Below, in pieces: positions 12,740 to 22,222 of a stretch of 64,000 nucleotides of DNA (positions are counted from its first letter, which is position 1; each line of letters starts with the position of its first letter). Made by a program: the position numbers and the translations under genes. The DNA comes from Calendula officinalis (taxonomy: Eukaryota; Streptophyta; Magnoliopsida; Asterales; Asteraceae), in contig OY970821.1 of NCBI GenBank assembly GCA_963853835.1, positions 51,476,646 to 51,540,645 on the forward strand, given 5' to 3'. Below the pieces are notes generated by a model, which saw nothing but the letters and a program-made list of their open reading frames with translations, was not told where the DNA came from and ran no database searches.

Positions 12740-14267
12740 ACAAGTAATAGGTGTCCATAACCCATAACCAAGGCCATTGAACCATTATAACCAGTACATG
12801 TCCATAACTCATATCGATGGCCCTTGAACCATTATAACGACTAGCCATGACCAATAGCCTATAGATATCCATTTTACAAATAATAGATGTCCATAACCCA
12901 TTAACCATGGCCCATGAACCATTATAACCACTAGATGTCGATAACTCATATCGATGGCCCTTGAACCATTATAACTACTAGCCATGAGCAATAGCCAATA
13001 GATATGCATTTTACAAGTAATAGGTACCCATAACCCATAACCAAGGCCATTGAATCATTATAATCACTACATGTCCATAACTCATATCGATGGCCCTTGA
13101 ACCATTATAACTACTAGCCATGACCAATATCCTGTAGATATCCTTTTACAAGTAACAGGTGTCCATAACCCATAACCATGGTCCTTGAACCATTATAACC
13201 ACTTGATGTCCATAAGTGATACTGATGGCCCTTGAACCATTATAACTACTAGCCATGACCAATATTCTGTAGATATCCATTTTACAAGTAATAGGTGTCC
13301 ATAACCCATAACCATGGTCCTTGAACCATCATAACCACTTGATGTCCATAACTGACACTGATGGCCCTTGAACCATTATACTACTAGCCATGACCAATAG
13401 CCTATAACATATCCATTTTACAAGTAATAGGTGTTCATAACCCATAACCATGGCCCTTGAACCATTATAACTACTAGATGTCCATAACTCATACCGATGG
13501 CCCTTGAACCATTGTTACTACTAGCCATGACCAATAGCCTATCGATATCTATTTTAAAAGTAAATGGTGTCCATAACCCATAACCATGGCCCTTGAACCA
13601 TTATAACCACTATATGCCCATAACTGATACTGATGGCCCTTGAACCATTATAACTAGTAGCCATTACCAATAGCCTATAGTATCCATTTTACAAGTAATA
13701 GGTGTCCATAACCCATAACCAAGGCCATTGAACCATTATAACCACTACATGTCCATAACTCATATCGATGGCCCTTGAACCATTATAACTACTAGCCATG
13801 ACCAATGGCCTATAGATATACATTTTACAAGTAATAGGTGTCCATAACCCATAACCATGATCCTTGAACCATTATAACCACTAGATGTCCATAACTGATA
13901 CTGATGGCCCTTGAACCATTATAACTACTAAACATGACCAATAGCCTATACATATCCATTTTACAAGTAATACGTGTCCATAACCCATAACCATGGCCCT
14001 TGAACCATTATAACCACTAGATGTCCATAACTCATACCGATGGCCCTTGAACCATTATAACTACTAGCCATGACCAATAGCCTATAGATATCCATTTACA
14101 AGTAATAGGTGTCCATAACCCATAACCATGGTCCTTGAACCTTTATAACCACTAGATGTCCATAACTGATACTGATGGCCTTTGAACCATTATAAGTACT
14201 AGCCATGACCAATAGCCTATAGATATCCATTTTACAAATAATAGGTGTCCATAACCCATAACCATGG
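12740..14267. repeat. SatA array, middle block
   Basis: About eleven monomers between the two LINEs, more diverged than the left block and without the 1757-bp HOR. A recurring subtype has accaaggccattgaa in place of accatggtccttgaa (near 12768, 13041, 13710). The stretch 13436-13770 matches 21386-21720 on the far side of LINE-B almost base for base (including the variants gcctatcgatatc and aactagtagccattacc), so the blocks flanking LINE-B are duplicates. The left target-site copy of LINE-B closes this block. Confidence 0.95.
14253..14267 (+). repeat. Left target-site duplication of LINE-B
   Basis: aacccataaccatgg directly precedes the LINE. The cccataaccatgg part (14255-14267) recurs immediately after the A-tail at 20386-20398. 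The two leading A's cannot be separated from the tail, so the duplication is 13-15 bp, a usual length for L1-type insertion. Every SatA monomer carries this word once, but its appearance on both sides of the element without the intervening monomer sequence marks a true duplication. Confidence 0.88.
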
Positions 14268-14784
14268 TATAACCATGATGTGGGCGTTGACTTGTTGACT
14301 TTTTCTCTCAAGGTTGGCGACTTCTGAATTGTGGTTTTCGACGGCTGGTTCTTCAATCTCTCTTCTGATTCATTTTTGGTTCTTGGTATTCATCTATAAT
14401 CTTTCAATCATTTACATAATTGCTGGATTATATTGTGAAGATCACGGTTTTTTCCATTAGAGATTGTGAATCAATACCCTACGGCCGTTTTCACTCAAAA
14501 AGAACCCTACGTTCGTTTTTCTTCTTAAACCCTCTCAAAAACAACCCTACGTTCGTTTATTGCTAGCTTTTACGTTCGTTTGTTTCTGATTCGGATTGTT
14601 AAGTTTTCTGATTTCTGATTTTTAAAACCCTTCTTGGTGGACGATATTTGTTTCTTGGAATCAAAGCTTGCCGTTTTCTGGAATTTGTAATTATTATTTG
14701 ATTGTTAGAGATTTATTTCTGATTTGGCGAAGATTTTAAGGCTGCGGCTAGGGTTCTAGTTGCATGCTTTAACCTGCATTCATC
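14268..14784 (+). promoter_or_regulatory. LINE-B 5' UTR, likely internal promoter
   Basis: 517 bp before the ORF1 ATG, collinear with the LINE-A leader. It contains two aaccctacgttcg words (14503-14515, 14543-14555), against three to four in LINE-A, so the 27-bp repeat block varies in copy number between copies. Pyrimidine-rich in its early part. No TATA box is obvious. Promoter activity is inferred from the general need of LINEs to carry their promoter inside the transcript. Confidence 0.5.
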
Positions 14785-16548
14785 ATGGCAGAAGATACAC
14801 ATGATCCAGCGCAAAAGCCTTCTAATTTTGCAGATAAGTTAAAGAATATCGATGGGAAAGTTCTGGGCAAATCAGGGAATGTTATTATACCACGTAGTGC
14901 TGTTCGTGGTTCCATCCTTTCCGTAGGGGTGGAATGTAAGCAAAGTTCGGAAAATGTTCCACAAATACCTAAACCTCCAGTTTCGTCACAAGCATCAAAA
15001 CAGATTCATAATGCTTCTGTGTCTGGTACCAAGGAAGATGTTCACCAGAAGCCATCTTATGCCTCTGTTACTAGTAGTATGGGAGCTGCCACAAAGGTTA
15101 ACTTTCGAAAGATTGATGCTCCTGAGGCTGCTGGGGACATAGATGTTGTTATACCCATTGAATCTGTTAAAGAAGTAGCAAAAAGGTTTTCGAATACTTT
15201 GTATGGTTACTTCCTGGGCAAACGCATAGCTTTCCCAATCGTGGAGTACTATGTCAAGAATGTATGGAGTAAGTTCGGGCTGAACAGAGTGATGATGAAC
15301 GCAAAGGGCTTCTATTTCTTTAAGTTTGACACTCAAAAGGGTGTGGAAGATGTGCTTGAAAATGGACCATGGATGATTCGCAATAACCCGATCATCCTTA
15401 AGAAATGGTCCTCTAATGCAACCTTAACCAAAGAAGACCTTACAAAAATTCCTATTTGGGTAAAATTTCATGATGTTCCAATGGCTGCATTCACTAATGA
15501 CGGTTTAAGTCTGATTGCGTCTAAGATAGGTACACCAAAGATGTTAGACTCTTATTCTAGTAAGATGTGTGCTGAATCATGGGGCCGTAGCAGTTTTGCT
15601 AGGGCACTGATTGAGATTGATTCAGAAACTGATCTTAGGGAGTCTCTTGTGATAGCAATACCATCAATGGATGGTCCGGGTATGTCAAAAGACAAGATTC
15701 ATCTGGAATATGAATGGAAACCTCCCCGTTGTTCTACTTGTAAACTGTTTGGTCACACAATTGAGGGCTGCCCAAAACATGAAATGAATAAGCAAACAAA
15801 AGTCAAAGTGGTGGATGATGGTTTCCAATTCGTTGGAAATAAAAACCGTAAGATGACACCTCGATCAAACTTTCAGTACCGGCCTAAGGGAAGCAACACA
15901 AATAATACAAACGTTAGTCAAGTCAACACTAATGTTCGTCAACCTATAAATCAGAAGGATGGAGCCGGCTCGGGTGTAGACGGAAATGATGCGGGTAAAC
16001 AACACACTTACAGTAATAGTGTAAATAAAGGGGAGCAGCATTATGTAACACCTATTGTAAGTAAGGACGGGGGGCGAAAAACAGGTACTTCTAGCTCGAA
16101 TATGAACAGTAATAGTGTAGAAAATGCTACACCTATTGTTCATCCTGATAAGCGGCTGAAATCCAGTGTGGACGCCAATGGTAATAGTGTTGATGATCAT
16201 ATGTATCATGCTCCACCTACTATTAGCCTTGAGCGCACGTTTCCGAGTGATAACAGTAATAGTGTAGATGGTGTGAACAACATACACCATGCTAGACCTA
16301 CTGTTTCACGTAAGGAGGGTGCCTCGGACAAGTCCAAATCCTTTAATCTCCCGCTTTCAAATGGATTTGATGTCTTTAATAACCCAGTGGAGGATGATGA
16401 GGAAGTAGCTGATATAAACAACGAAACTGCTAATTTTATGGCCTCTTCAGCTGTGGGGTCAAAAAAGGGGGCAAGCACTCCCTCTGATGAGGTTTTTAAT
16501 GTTCAGTCTTGCTTCATGGAATATAAGGGGTCTGAATCGCTCCCCTAA
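14785..16548 (+). CDS. LINE-B ORF1 protein (DUF4283-like domain, CCHC zinc knuckle)
   Basis: 587 residues. Expected role: RNA-binding, nucleoprotein-forming partner of ORF2. The conserved globular region runs from about residue 125 to 280 (AKRFSNTLYGYFLGKR begins at A132; then ENGPWMIRNNPIILKKW, IPIWVKFHDVP, DGLSLIASKIGTPKMLDSY). The basic/aromatic lead-in EYEWKPPRC enters a CX2CX4HX4C knuckle with C316, C319, H324 and C329. From about residue 400 the protein is polar and Asn/Ser-rich, with a four-fold degenerate motif NSV...(T/P)PTxS (see findings). The start is the first ATG after the 5' UTR, and MAEDTHDPAQ aligns with MEDDTNDTGQ of LINE-A. The last 50-62 bases overlap ORF2 in another frame, so ORF2 needs reinitiation or a frameshift. 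Most residues match LINE-A ORF1, but divergence is clear. Confidence 0.93.
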   Translation: MAEDTHDPAQKPSNFADKLKNIDGKVLGKSGNVIIPRSAVRGSILSVGVECKQSSENVPQIPKPPVSSQASKQIHNASVSGTKEDVHQKPSYASVTSSMGAATKVNFRKIDAPEAAGDIDVVIPIESVKEVAKRFSNTLYGYFLGKRIAFPIVEYYVKNVWSKFGLNRVMMNAKGFYFFKFDTQKGVEDVLENGPWMIRNNPIILKKWSSNATLTKEDLTKIPIWVKFHDVPMAAFTNDGLSLIASKIGTPKMLDSYSSKMCAESWGRSSFARALIEIDSETDLRESLVIAIPSMDGPGMSKDKIHLEYEWKPPRCSTCKLFGHTIEGCPKHEMNKQTKVKVVDDGFQFVGNKNRKMTPRSNFQYRPKGSNTNNTNVSQVNTNVRQPINQKDGAGSGVDGNDAGKQHTYSNSVNKGEQHYVTPIVSKDGGRKTGTSSSNMNSNSVENATPIVHPDKRLKSSVDANGNSVDDHMYHAPPTISLERTFPSDNSNSVDGVNNIHHARPTVSRKEGASDKSKSFNLPLSNGFDVFNNPVEDDEEVADINNETANFMASSAVGSKKGASTPSDEVFNVQSCFMEYKGSESLP

Positions 16549-19500
16549 ACAAAAAGAGGTTCGTCAGGTGGTTGTAGATAACCATTTGAGTATTTGTGCC
16601 ATTCTAGAATCACATGTAAATGTTGTAGAGGTTTATGAAGTGTGCAATAAGGTTTGTGCTCGATGGAAGTGGTCGTCAAATGGCCATTTGTGTGACAAAG
16701 GTTCTCGTATCATTCTCGGTTGGGATGACAACTTGGTGGAAGTTATGATTTTAGGCCAGTCAAATCAGGTCATACATGTCCAAATTGTGACAAAAACAGA
16801 TAGAAAATCTTGTTTCTGCTCTTTTATTTATGCGGCCACGTCTTACATAGACCGAAGGGCGTTATGGCAGAATTTGAACGCTCATAGCACACTTATGGCT
16901 GATAAACCATGGGTCATTATGGGTGATTTTAACGCTTCGCTTAATATTGAAGACCACTCTTGTGGTGGATATCAGCCTAATATTGCCATGCGAGAATTTC
17001 GGGAGTGTGTCAACTACGCAGGGTTAATGGACATCAATGGCACGGGTCTCCATTTTACGTGGAACCAAAAACCTCAAGGCTCCAATGGTACTCTGAAGAA
17101 AATTGATCGTATCATGGGTAACCAGAAATTCATTGATATCTTCCCAAGTTCCTTGGCTATCTTTCACCCGTATCGTATATCAGATCATACTCCGTGTATC
17201 TTGCGCATCCCGGATGTCGCAAAATTTCAGCCCAAACCTTTCAAATTTTATAATTTCTTGGCTGAAAAGGACGGTTTTAGGGATATTGTGGCTAACGCTT
17301 GGAAGACCAGAATTAAGGGGTGCGCAATGTATTGGGTGGTTAAAAGATTGAAAGAAGCGAAATCTCCTCTTCGAAAGTTTCTAAAGGACCAAGGAAACCT
17401 GCACTCTAAAGTTAAATTTCTTCGTGTTGAGCTCGATGCAGCTCAGGCTGCCATAGATGAAAGTCCACACTGCCCGAGATTGCGGGAGGAGGAAGCAAAT
17501 TACTTAATTGCTTACAAAGCTGCAGTGTTAGATGAAGAGCATTTTCTAAAGCAAAAATCTAAAATAGAGTGGTTAAGGGTGGGTGACTCTAATTCAGCCT
17601 ACTTCCATAATATTGTTAAAAGTAAATGCGACAGGAACAGAATCGATGTTATTACGGATGGGTCAAATATTATGTATGAAGGAAAAGATGTGGCTGCTGC
17701 ATTTGTTAACCATTACAAAAACTTCCTAGGTGTTGCAGGAAATGTGTCACCGTTGGACACTCATGATTTATTTCCCAACACCATAGATCCGACTAAGGCA
17801 GCATATATGGTTCGGGAAGTAACTGTGGAGGAAATTAAGAGTGTTGTGTTCGCTATTGGGAATGATAAAGCGCCCGGTCCTGATGGGTTTACGGCTTTGT
17901 TTTTTAAAAAAGCGTGGGATATCGTGGGTCATGAGTTGTGTTCTGCAGTCCGAGCGTTTTTTGACAATGGTAAACTTCTTAAAGAGGTTAATCATACTAT
18001 TTTGGCATTGATCCCTAAAATTACAACTCCGTCAAAAACCACAGATTATAGGCCTATCTCATGCTGCAATGTTATATATAAATGCAATAGTAAAATCATC
18101 ACTAATAGGCTCACTGATGCTCTTGGGGATATTGTTGGAGTTAATCAATCTGCGTTTATTCCGGGACGGCGCATTTCAGACAATATCCTTCTTACTCAAG
18201 AGCTTATGCATAACTACCATGTACAATATGGTGTTCTTAGGTGTGCGTTCAAGGTGGATATTCAGAAGGCGTATGACACGGTAGATTGGTCGTTCCTTCG
18301 AGCTATTTTATGTGGTTTTGGGCTTCACCCTAAACTAATTAGCTGGATTATGGAATGCGTTACTTCTCCTTCTTTTTCTATATGCATAAATGGTGACGTT
18401 CATGGCTGGTTTTTGGGCAAAAGGGGTTTAAGACAAGGGGACCCTATGTCTCCTTATCTGTTTACCCTAGTTATGGAAATTCTGTCTCTTATTATTCAGC
18501 GAAGGGTTAGGGTGAATCCGGATTTCAAGTATCATAAAGGCTGTGAGCAACAAAAGAATATCAATTTGTGCTTTGCGGATGATCTTTTCCTTTTTGCTCG
18601 GGGGAATGTTGTTTCTGTCCAACTTATTTTAGACTCAATGAACGAATTTAAAGAAGTGTCTGGGCTGGTTCCGAGCATCCCTAAAAGCACGGTTTTCTTC
18701 TGCAATGTTCCAACTTTAATTCGCAATGATATTCTGCAGCTGATGCCGTTTGAGGAAGGTACCTTACCGGTTAAATATTTGGGCGTTCCGCTTATTTCAT
18801 CTCGCTTAAAATATAGGGATTGCAAAATTCTTGTTGAAAAATTGGAGAAAAGAATCAATGATTGGAAGAACAAATTCCTCTCTTTTGCGGGAAGGCTGCA
18901 GCTTATCATGTCCGTTCTATCGAACATGCATACGTATTGGGCTTCTGTGTTCATATTGCCTACCCGTGTCACAAATGAGCTGGAAAAACTAATGCGAGGG
19001 TTCCTTTGGTGCCAAGGTGACATGAAAAATGGAAAAGCAAAAGTGTCTTGGGAGGTAGTTTGTAAGCCTAAATGTGAGGGCGGGCTAGGTATTCGCAAAA
19101 TGCAGGATTTTAACACTGCCCTTATGGCCTATCATATATGGAGCATTATTTCTAACAAAGAGTCGTTGTGGGTTAAATGGATACATTCTTATAAACTAAG
19201 AGGTCGGAGTTTATGGGACGTTTCCAGCTCGGGTATTATGACTTGGACATGGAGGAAGCTTCTTCAAATCAGAAATAGTATTCGTCCCTTCTTATGGCAC
19301 ATTGTGCGGGACGGGAAATCTATATCGATATGGTTTGACAATTGGTGTGTGGATAGTCCACTAATTCAGTATCTAACACCTCGAGATGTTTATAGTGCAG
19401 GTTTTTCTTTGCAGGATAAGGTTCATAACCTTCTTGTGAATGGTAGCTGGATTTGGCCGAGTGACTGGTTTCAACGGTTTCCTACTATATCTCAAATTCC

Positions 19501-20158
19501 AGTTCCTCAAATTGTGACGGGAAGCAAAGATATCATTGTTTGGCGAGATGCAAGTGGGAATGATAAAACGTTTTCGGTGTCCCTTGCGTGGAATTCTATC
19601 AGAACCAGAGACAATATTGTGCCATGGCAAATGGTCGTGTGGTTCGCTCACTGCATTCCCCGTCATGCCTTCCATATGTGGCTTGTCGTCAATAACCGGC
19701 TAAAAACCCAAGACCTGCTGCGTCAGTGGGATATAAGCCCTGACATTGATGTTACCAGTTTAAAATGCCCTCTATGTGGTACGGTTCCTGACTCACATAG
19801 TCATTTGTTCTTTGAATGTTGCTACACTTCAGCTATTTGGTATAAGGTGCGGATGTTAGTGGGTATGGATGATATCCCGCCGGTTTTAGCTGATATTATT
19901 AACCATATTATTCCTATTTCCAGTGGTCGATCTGCAAAAAGTGTAATTTCACGTATTTTACTTGGTGCTACTACTTATCATATTTGGTTAGAACGTAATG
20001 CGAGACTGTTCAAAAAGAAGTCTAAACCCCACACGCAGGTGTATGAGGAGATTTGTTCTAATGTCCGGTTAAAGCTCATCACCTTGAAGTTTAAACAAGA
20101 TTCAACTCGTGTGCAACAATTGCTTGCTAGATGGAACCTTTCTACATATAGGGAGTAG
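16499..20158 (+). CDS. LINE-B ORF2 polyprotein: APE endonuclease, reverse transcriptase, zf-RVT
   Basis: Open to TAG at 20156. An ATG at 16487 is four codons upstream; I prefer 16499 because MFSLASWNIRGLN fits the usual start of plant LINE endonucleases. Numbering below is from 16487. Endonuclease: N12 in SWNIRGLN, E41, GDFN 146-149, D207 in IDRIM, SDH 232-234. RT: NDKAPGPDGF about 459-468, YRPIS 521-525, first catalytic Asp D591 (KVDIQKAYD), RGLRQGDPMSPYLF about 646-659, FADD 696-699 with both catalytic Asp. C-terminal zf-RVT knuckle C1094, C1097, H1106, C1111. No RNase H follows. The protein would nick the target, prime on it and copy LINE RNA. No stop, frameshift or lost catalytic residue is visible. 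Confidence 0.96.
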   Translation: MFSLASWNIRGLNRSPKQKEVRQVVVDNHLSICAILESHVNVVEVYEVCNKVCARWKWSSNGHLCDKGSRIILGWDDNLVEVMILGQSNQVIHVQIVTKTDRKSCFCSFIYAATSYIDRRALWQNLNAHSTLMADKPWVIMGDFNASLNIEDHSCGGYQPNIAMREFRECVNYAGLMDINGTGLHFTWNQKPQGSNGTLKKIDRIMGNQKFIDIFPSSLAIFHPYRISDHTPCILRIPDVAKFQPKPFKFYNFLAEKDGFRDIVANAWKTRIKGCAMYWVVKRLKEAKSPLRKFLKDQGNLHSKVKFLRVELDAAQAAIDESPHCPRLREEEANYLIAYKAAVLDEEHFLKQKSKIEWLRVGDSNSAYFHNIVKSKCDRNRIDVITDGSNIMYEGKDVAAAFVNHYKNFLGVAGNVSPLDTHDLFPNTIDPTKAAYMVREVTVEEIKSVVFAIGNDKAPGPDGFTALFFKKAWDIVGHELCSAVRAFFDNGKLLKEVNHTILALIPKITTPSKTTDYRPISCCNVIYKCNSKIITNRLTDALGDIVGVNQSAFIPGRRISDNILLTQELMHNYHVQYGVLRCAFKVDIQKAYDTVDWSFLRAILCGFGLHPKLISWIMECVTSPSFSICINGDVHGWFLGKRGLRQGDPMSPYLFTLVMEILSLIIQRRVRVNPDFKYHKGCEQQKNINLCFADDLFLFARGNVVSVQLILDSMNEFKEVSGLVPSIPKSTVFFCNVPTLIRNDILQLMPFEEGTLPVKYLGVPLISSRLKYRDCKILVEKLEKRINDWKNKFLSFAGRLQLIMSVLSNMHTYWASVFILPTRVTNELEKLMRGFLWCQGDMKNGKAKVSWEVVCKPKCEGGLGIRKMQDFNTALMAYHIWSIISNKESLWVKWIHSYKLRGRSLWDVSSSGIMTWTWRKLLQIRNSIRPFLWHIVRDGKSISIWFDNWCVDSPLIQYLTPRDVYSAGFSLQDKVHNLLVNGSWIWPSDWFQRFPTISQIPVPQIVTGSKDIIVWRDASGNDKTFSVSLAWNSIRTRDNIVPWQMVVWFAHCIPRHAFHMWLVVNNRLKTQDLLRQWDISPDIDVTSLKCPLCGTVPDSHSHLFFECCYTSAIWYKVRMLVGMDDIPPVLADIINHIIPISSGRSAKSVISRILLGATTYHIWLERNARLFKKKSKPHTQVYEEICSNVRLKLITLKFKQDSTRVQQLLARWNLSTYRE

Positions 20159-20376
20159 TCTTTTTAGTTGGTGTGTCGGTTTGTAGTTTAAGCCGACTCT
20201 TGTTTTTGCTTGTTCTAAAGCTTGCTTGTTAATTGTGCTTATGGGGTTGTCGTAAGCTTAGTTTGTTTTGTTTTTGGTTGTCAAGCGTGTTGCTTGCAGT
20301 AATGTGGTTTTCCGCCACATTCCTTTTGTACATTGTGTTGGTAATTAATATATTTAGCCAGGGTGATCCCTTACCC
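20159..20376 (+). other. LINE-B 3' UTR with three hairpins
   Basis: 218 bp, GT-rich. Three perfect or nearly perfect inverted repeats are visible: 20175-20182 with 20190-20197 (8 bp, one G-U), 20282-20286 with 20292-20296 (5 bp, 5-nt loop), and 20301-20307 with 20315-20321 (7 bp, aatgtgg/ccacatt). They end about 55 bp before the A-tail. Some LINE RTs recognise a 3' stem-loop; whether this one does is inference. LINE-A has lost this region, so no comparison is possible here. Confidence 0.6.
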
Positions 20377-20398
20377 AAAAAAAAACCCATAACCATGG
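20377..20398 (+). repeat. LINE-B A-tail and right target-site duplication
   Basis: Nine A's (20377-20385; up to two may belong to the target) followed by cccataaccatgg (20386-20398), identical to the left copy. The satellite then continues with cccttgaaccattatagcc, the sequence expected after CCATGG in a SatA monomer. Confidence 0.88.
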
Positions 20399-21815
20399 CC
20401 CTTGAACCATTATAGCCACTAGATGTCCATAACTCATATCTATCGCCCTTGAACCATTATAACTATTAGCCATGAGCAATAGCCTATAGATATGCATTTT
20501 ACAAGTAATAGGCACCCATAACCCATAACCAAGGCCATTGAATCATTATAATCACTACATATCCATAACTCATATTGATGGCCCTTGAACCATTATAACT
20601 ACTAGCCATGACCAATAGCCTATACATATCCATTTTACAAGTAATAGGTGTCCATAACCCATAACCATGGTCCTTGAACCTTTATAACCACTAGATGTCC
20701 ATAACTGATACTGATGGCCCTTGAACCATTATAACTACTAGCAATGACCAGTAGCCTGTAGATATCCATTTTAAAAGTAATAGGTGTCCATAACCCATAA
20801 CCATGCCCCTTGAACAATTATAACCAATAGATGCCCATAACTGATCCCGATGGCCCTTGAACCAATTATAACCACTAGATGCCCATAACTGATCCCGATG
20901 GCCCTTGAACCATTATAACTACTAGCCATGACCAATAGCAATAGATATCCATTTTACAAGTAATAGGTGTCCATAACCCATAACCATGGTCCTTGAACCA
21001 TTTTAACCACTAGATGTCCATAACTGATACTGATGGCCCTTGAACCATTATAACTACTAGCCATGACTAATAGCCTATAGATATCCATTTTACAAGTAAT
21101 AGGTATCCATAACCCATAACCATGGTTCTTGAACCATTATATGGTACTTGATGTCCATAACTGATACTGATGGAGCTTGAACCATTATAAGTACTAGCCA
21201 TGACCAATAGCCTATAGATATCAATTTTACAAGTAATAGGGGTCCATAACCCATAACCATGGCCCTTGAACCATTATAACTACTTGCCATGTACAATAGC
21301 CTACAGATATCCATTTTACAAGTAATAGGTGTCCATAACCCATAACCATGGTTCTTGAACCATTATAACCACTTGATGTCCATAACCCATAACCATGGCC
21401 CTTGAACCATTATAACCACTAGATGTCCATAACTCATACCGATGGCCCTTGAACCATTATTACTACTAGCCATGACCAATAGCCTATCGATATCTATTTT
21501 AAAAGTAATTGGTGTCCATAACCCATAACCATGGCCCTTGAACCATTATAACCACTATATGCCCATAACTGATACTGATGGCCCTTGAACCATTATAACT
21601 AGTAGCCATTACCAATAGCCTACAGTATCCATTTTACAAGTAATAGGTGTCCATAACCCATAACCAAAGCCATTGAACCATTATAACCACTACATGTCCA
21701 TAACTCATATCGATGGCCCTTGAACCATTATAACTACTAGCCATGACTAATAGCCTATAGATATCCATTTTACAAGTAATAGGTGTCGATAACCCATAAC
21801 CATGGCCATTGAATC
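20386..21815. repeat. SatA array, right block
   Basis: Ten to eleven monomers, mostly of the same subtypes as 12740-14267. Irregular units occur: a short-half duplication around 20808-20902, an odd gaaccattatatggtactt join near 21131, and a shortened monomer at about 21361-21400. The block ends in ccattgaatc at 21815, where the LTR starts; an intact monomer would go on with attataatc (compare 13041-13070), so the array was cut by that insertion. Confidence 0.95.
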
Positions 21816-22214
21816 TGTAACGCCCTGAAATTTGTAGTAATTAAATAATGTTAATTTAATTGTGATATTTAATTTTAAAAGAAATAATTAGTATTTAATG
21901 ATAATGAAATTAGACGGTTCATTTCTTATCAGACGTTATATACGTAATTAAACTTAATTAAATAGACGTTTAATTATTTGGTTACTTTATAATTTAATAG
22001 ACGTTTGTATTTTATTGAATGAGATTAAATAGTTCGTCACGTGTTTTGACCGACTAGTTAATTATAAGAGTTGAGTGGTATTCTTTTGAGTTGGGCCGGC
22101 CGAAGGCTAAAGTCTAATCTTTTGTTTTGCGAGTTTTAATGGTGTCGGGCCAATTGTCAGATAATCTTTGGGCTAGAGAATCCTTACGGGCTTGAGTCAT
22201 AACCTTAACCCTTG

Positions 22215-22222
22215 TATTAAAA
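22215..22222 (+). promoter_or_regulatory. Candidate TATA-like element in the LTR
   Basis: tattaaaa about 400 bp into the LTR, followed by acccataaacccctaatt, which resembles the AAACCCTAA-rich start of many plant LTR transcripts. It would leave a U3 of about 400 bp and a long R-U5. An alternative TATA is at 24392. Confidence 0.35.

Larger units (their letters stand above)
14268..20385 (+). mobile_element. LINE-B: apparently full-length L1-type non-LTR retrotransposon
   Basis: 6118 bp: 5' UTR (517 bp), ORF1 (587 aa), ORF2 in the +1 frame overlapping the ORF1 end, 3' UTR (218 bp) and a nine-A tail, flanked by a 13-15 bp target-site duplication. Both ORFs are open and the motifs I checked are present, so this is a young copy and possibly competent. 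No RNase H domain follows the zf-RVT, which distinguishes it from RNase H-bearing plant LINEs. The first bases (ataaccatg at 14269-14277) repeat the flanking target word at 14258-14266, suggesting template jumping or microhomology at 5' closure. It lies inside the SatA array. Confidence 0.96.

Noticed and set aside
12497..12750. LINE-A ORF2 frame running to 12747 as the natural end of a short ORF2
   Set aside because: The final codons and TAA come from satellite; LINE-B continues for about 710 more codons from the same point.
17768..19675. Antisense frames opposite LINE-B ORF2 (for example 18532-19116)
   Set aside because: Shadows of a well-supported coding sequence on the plus strand.
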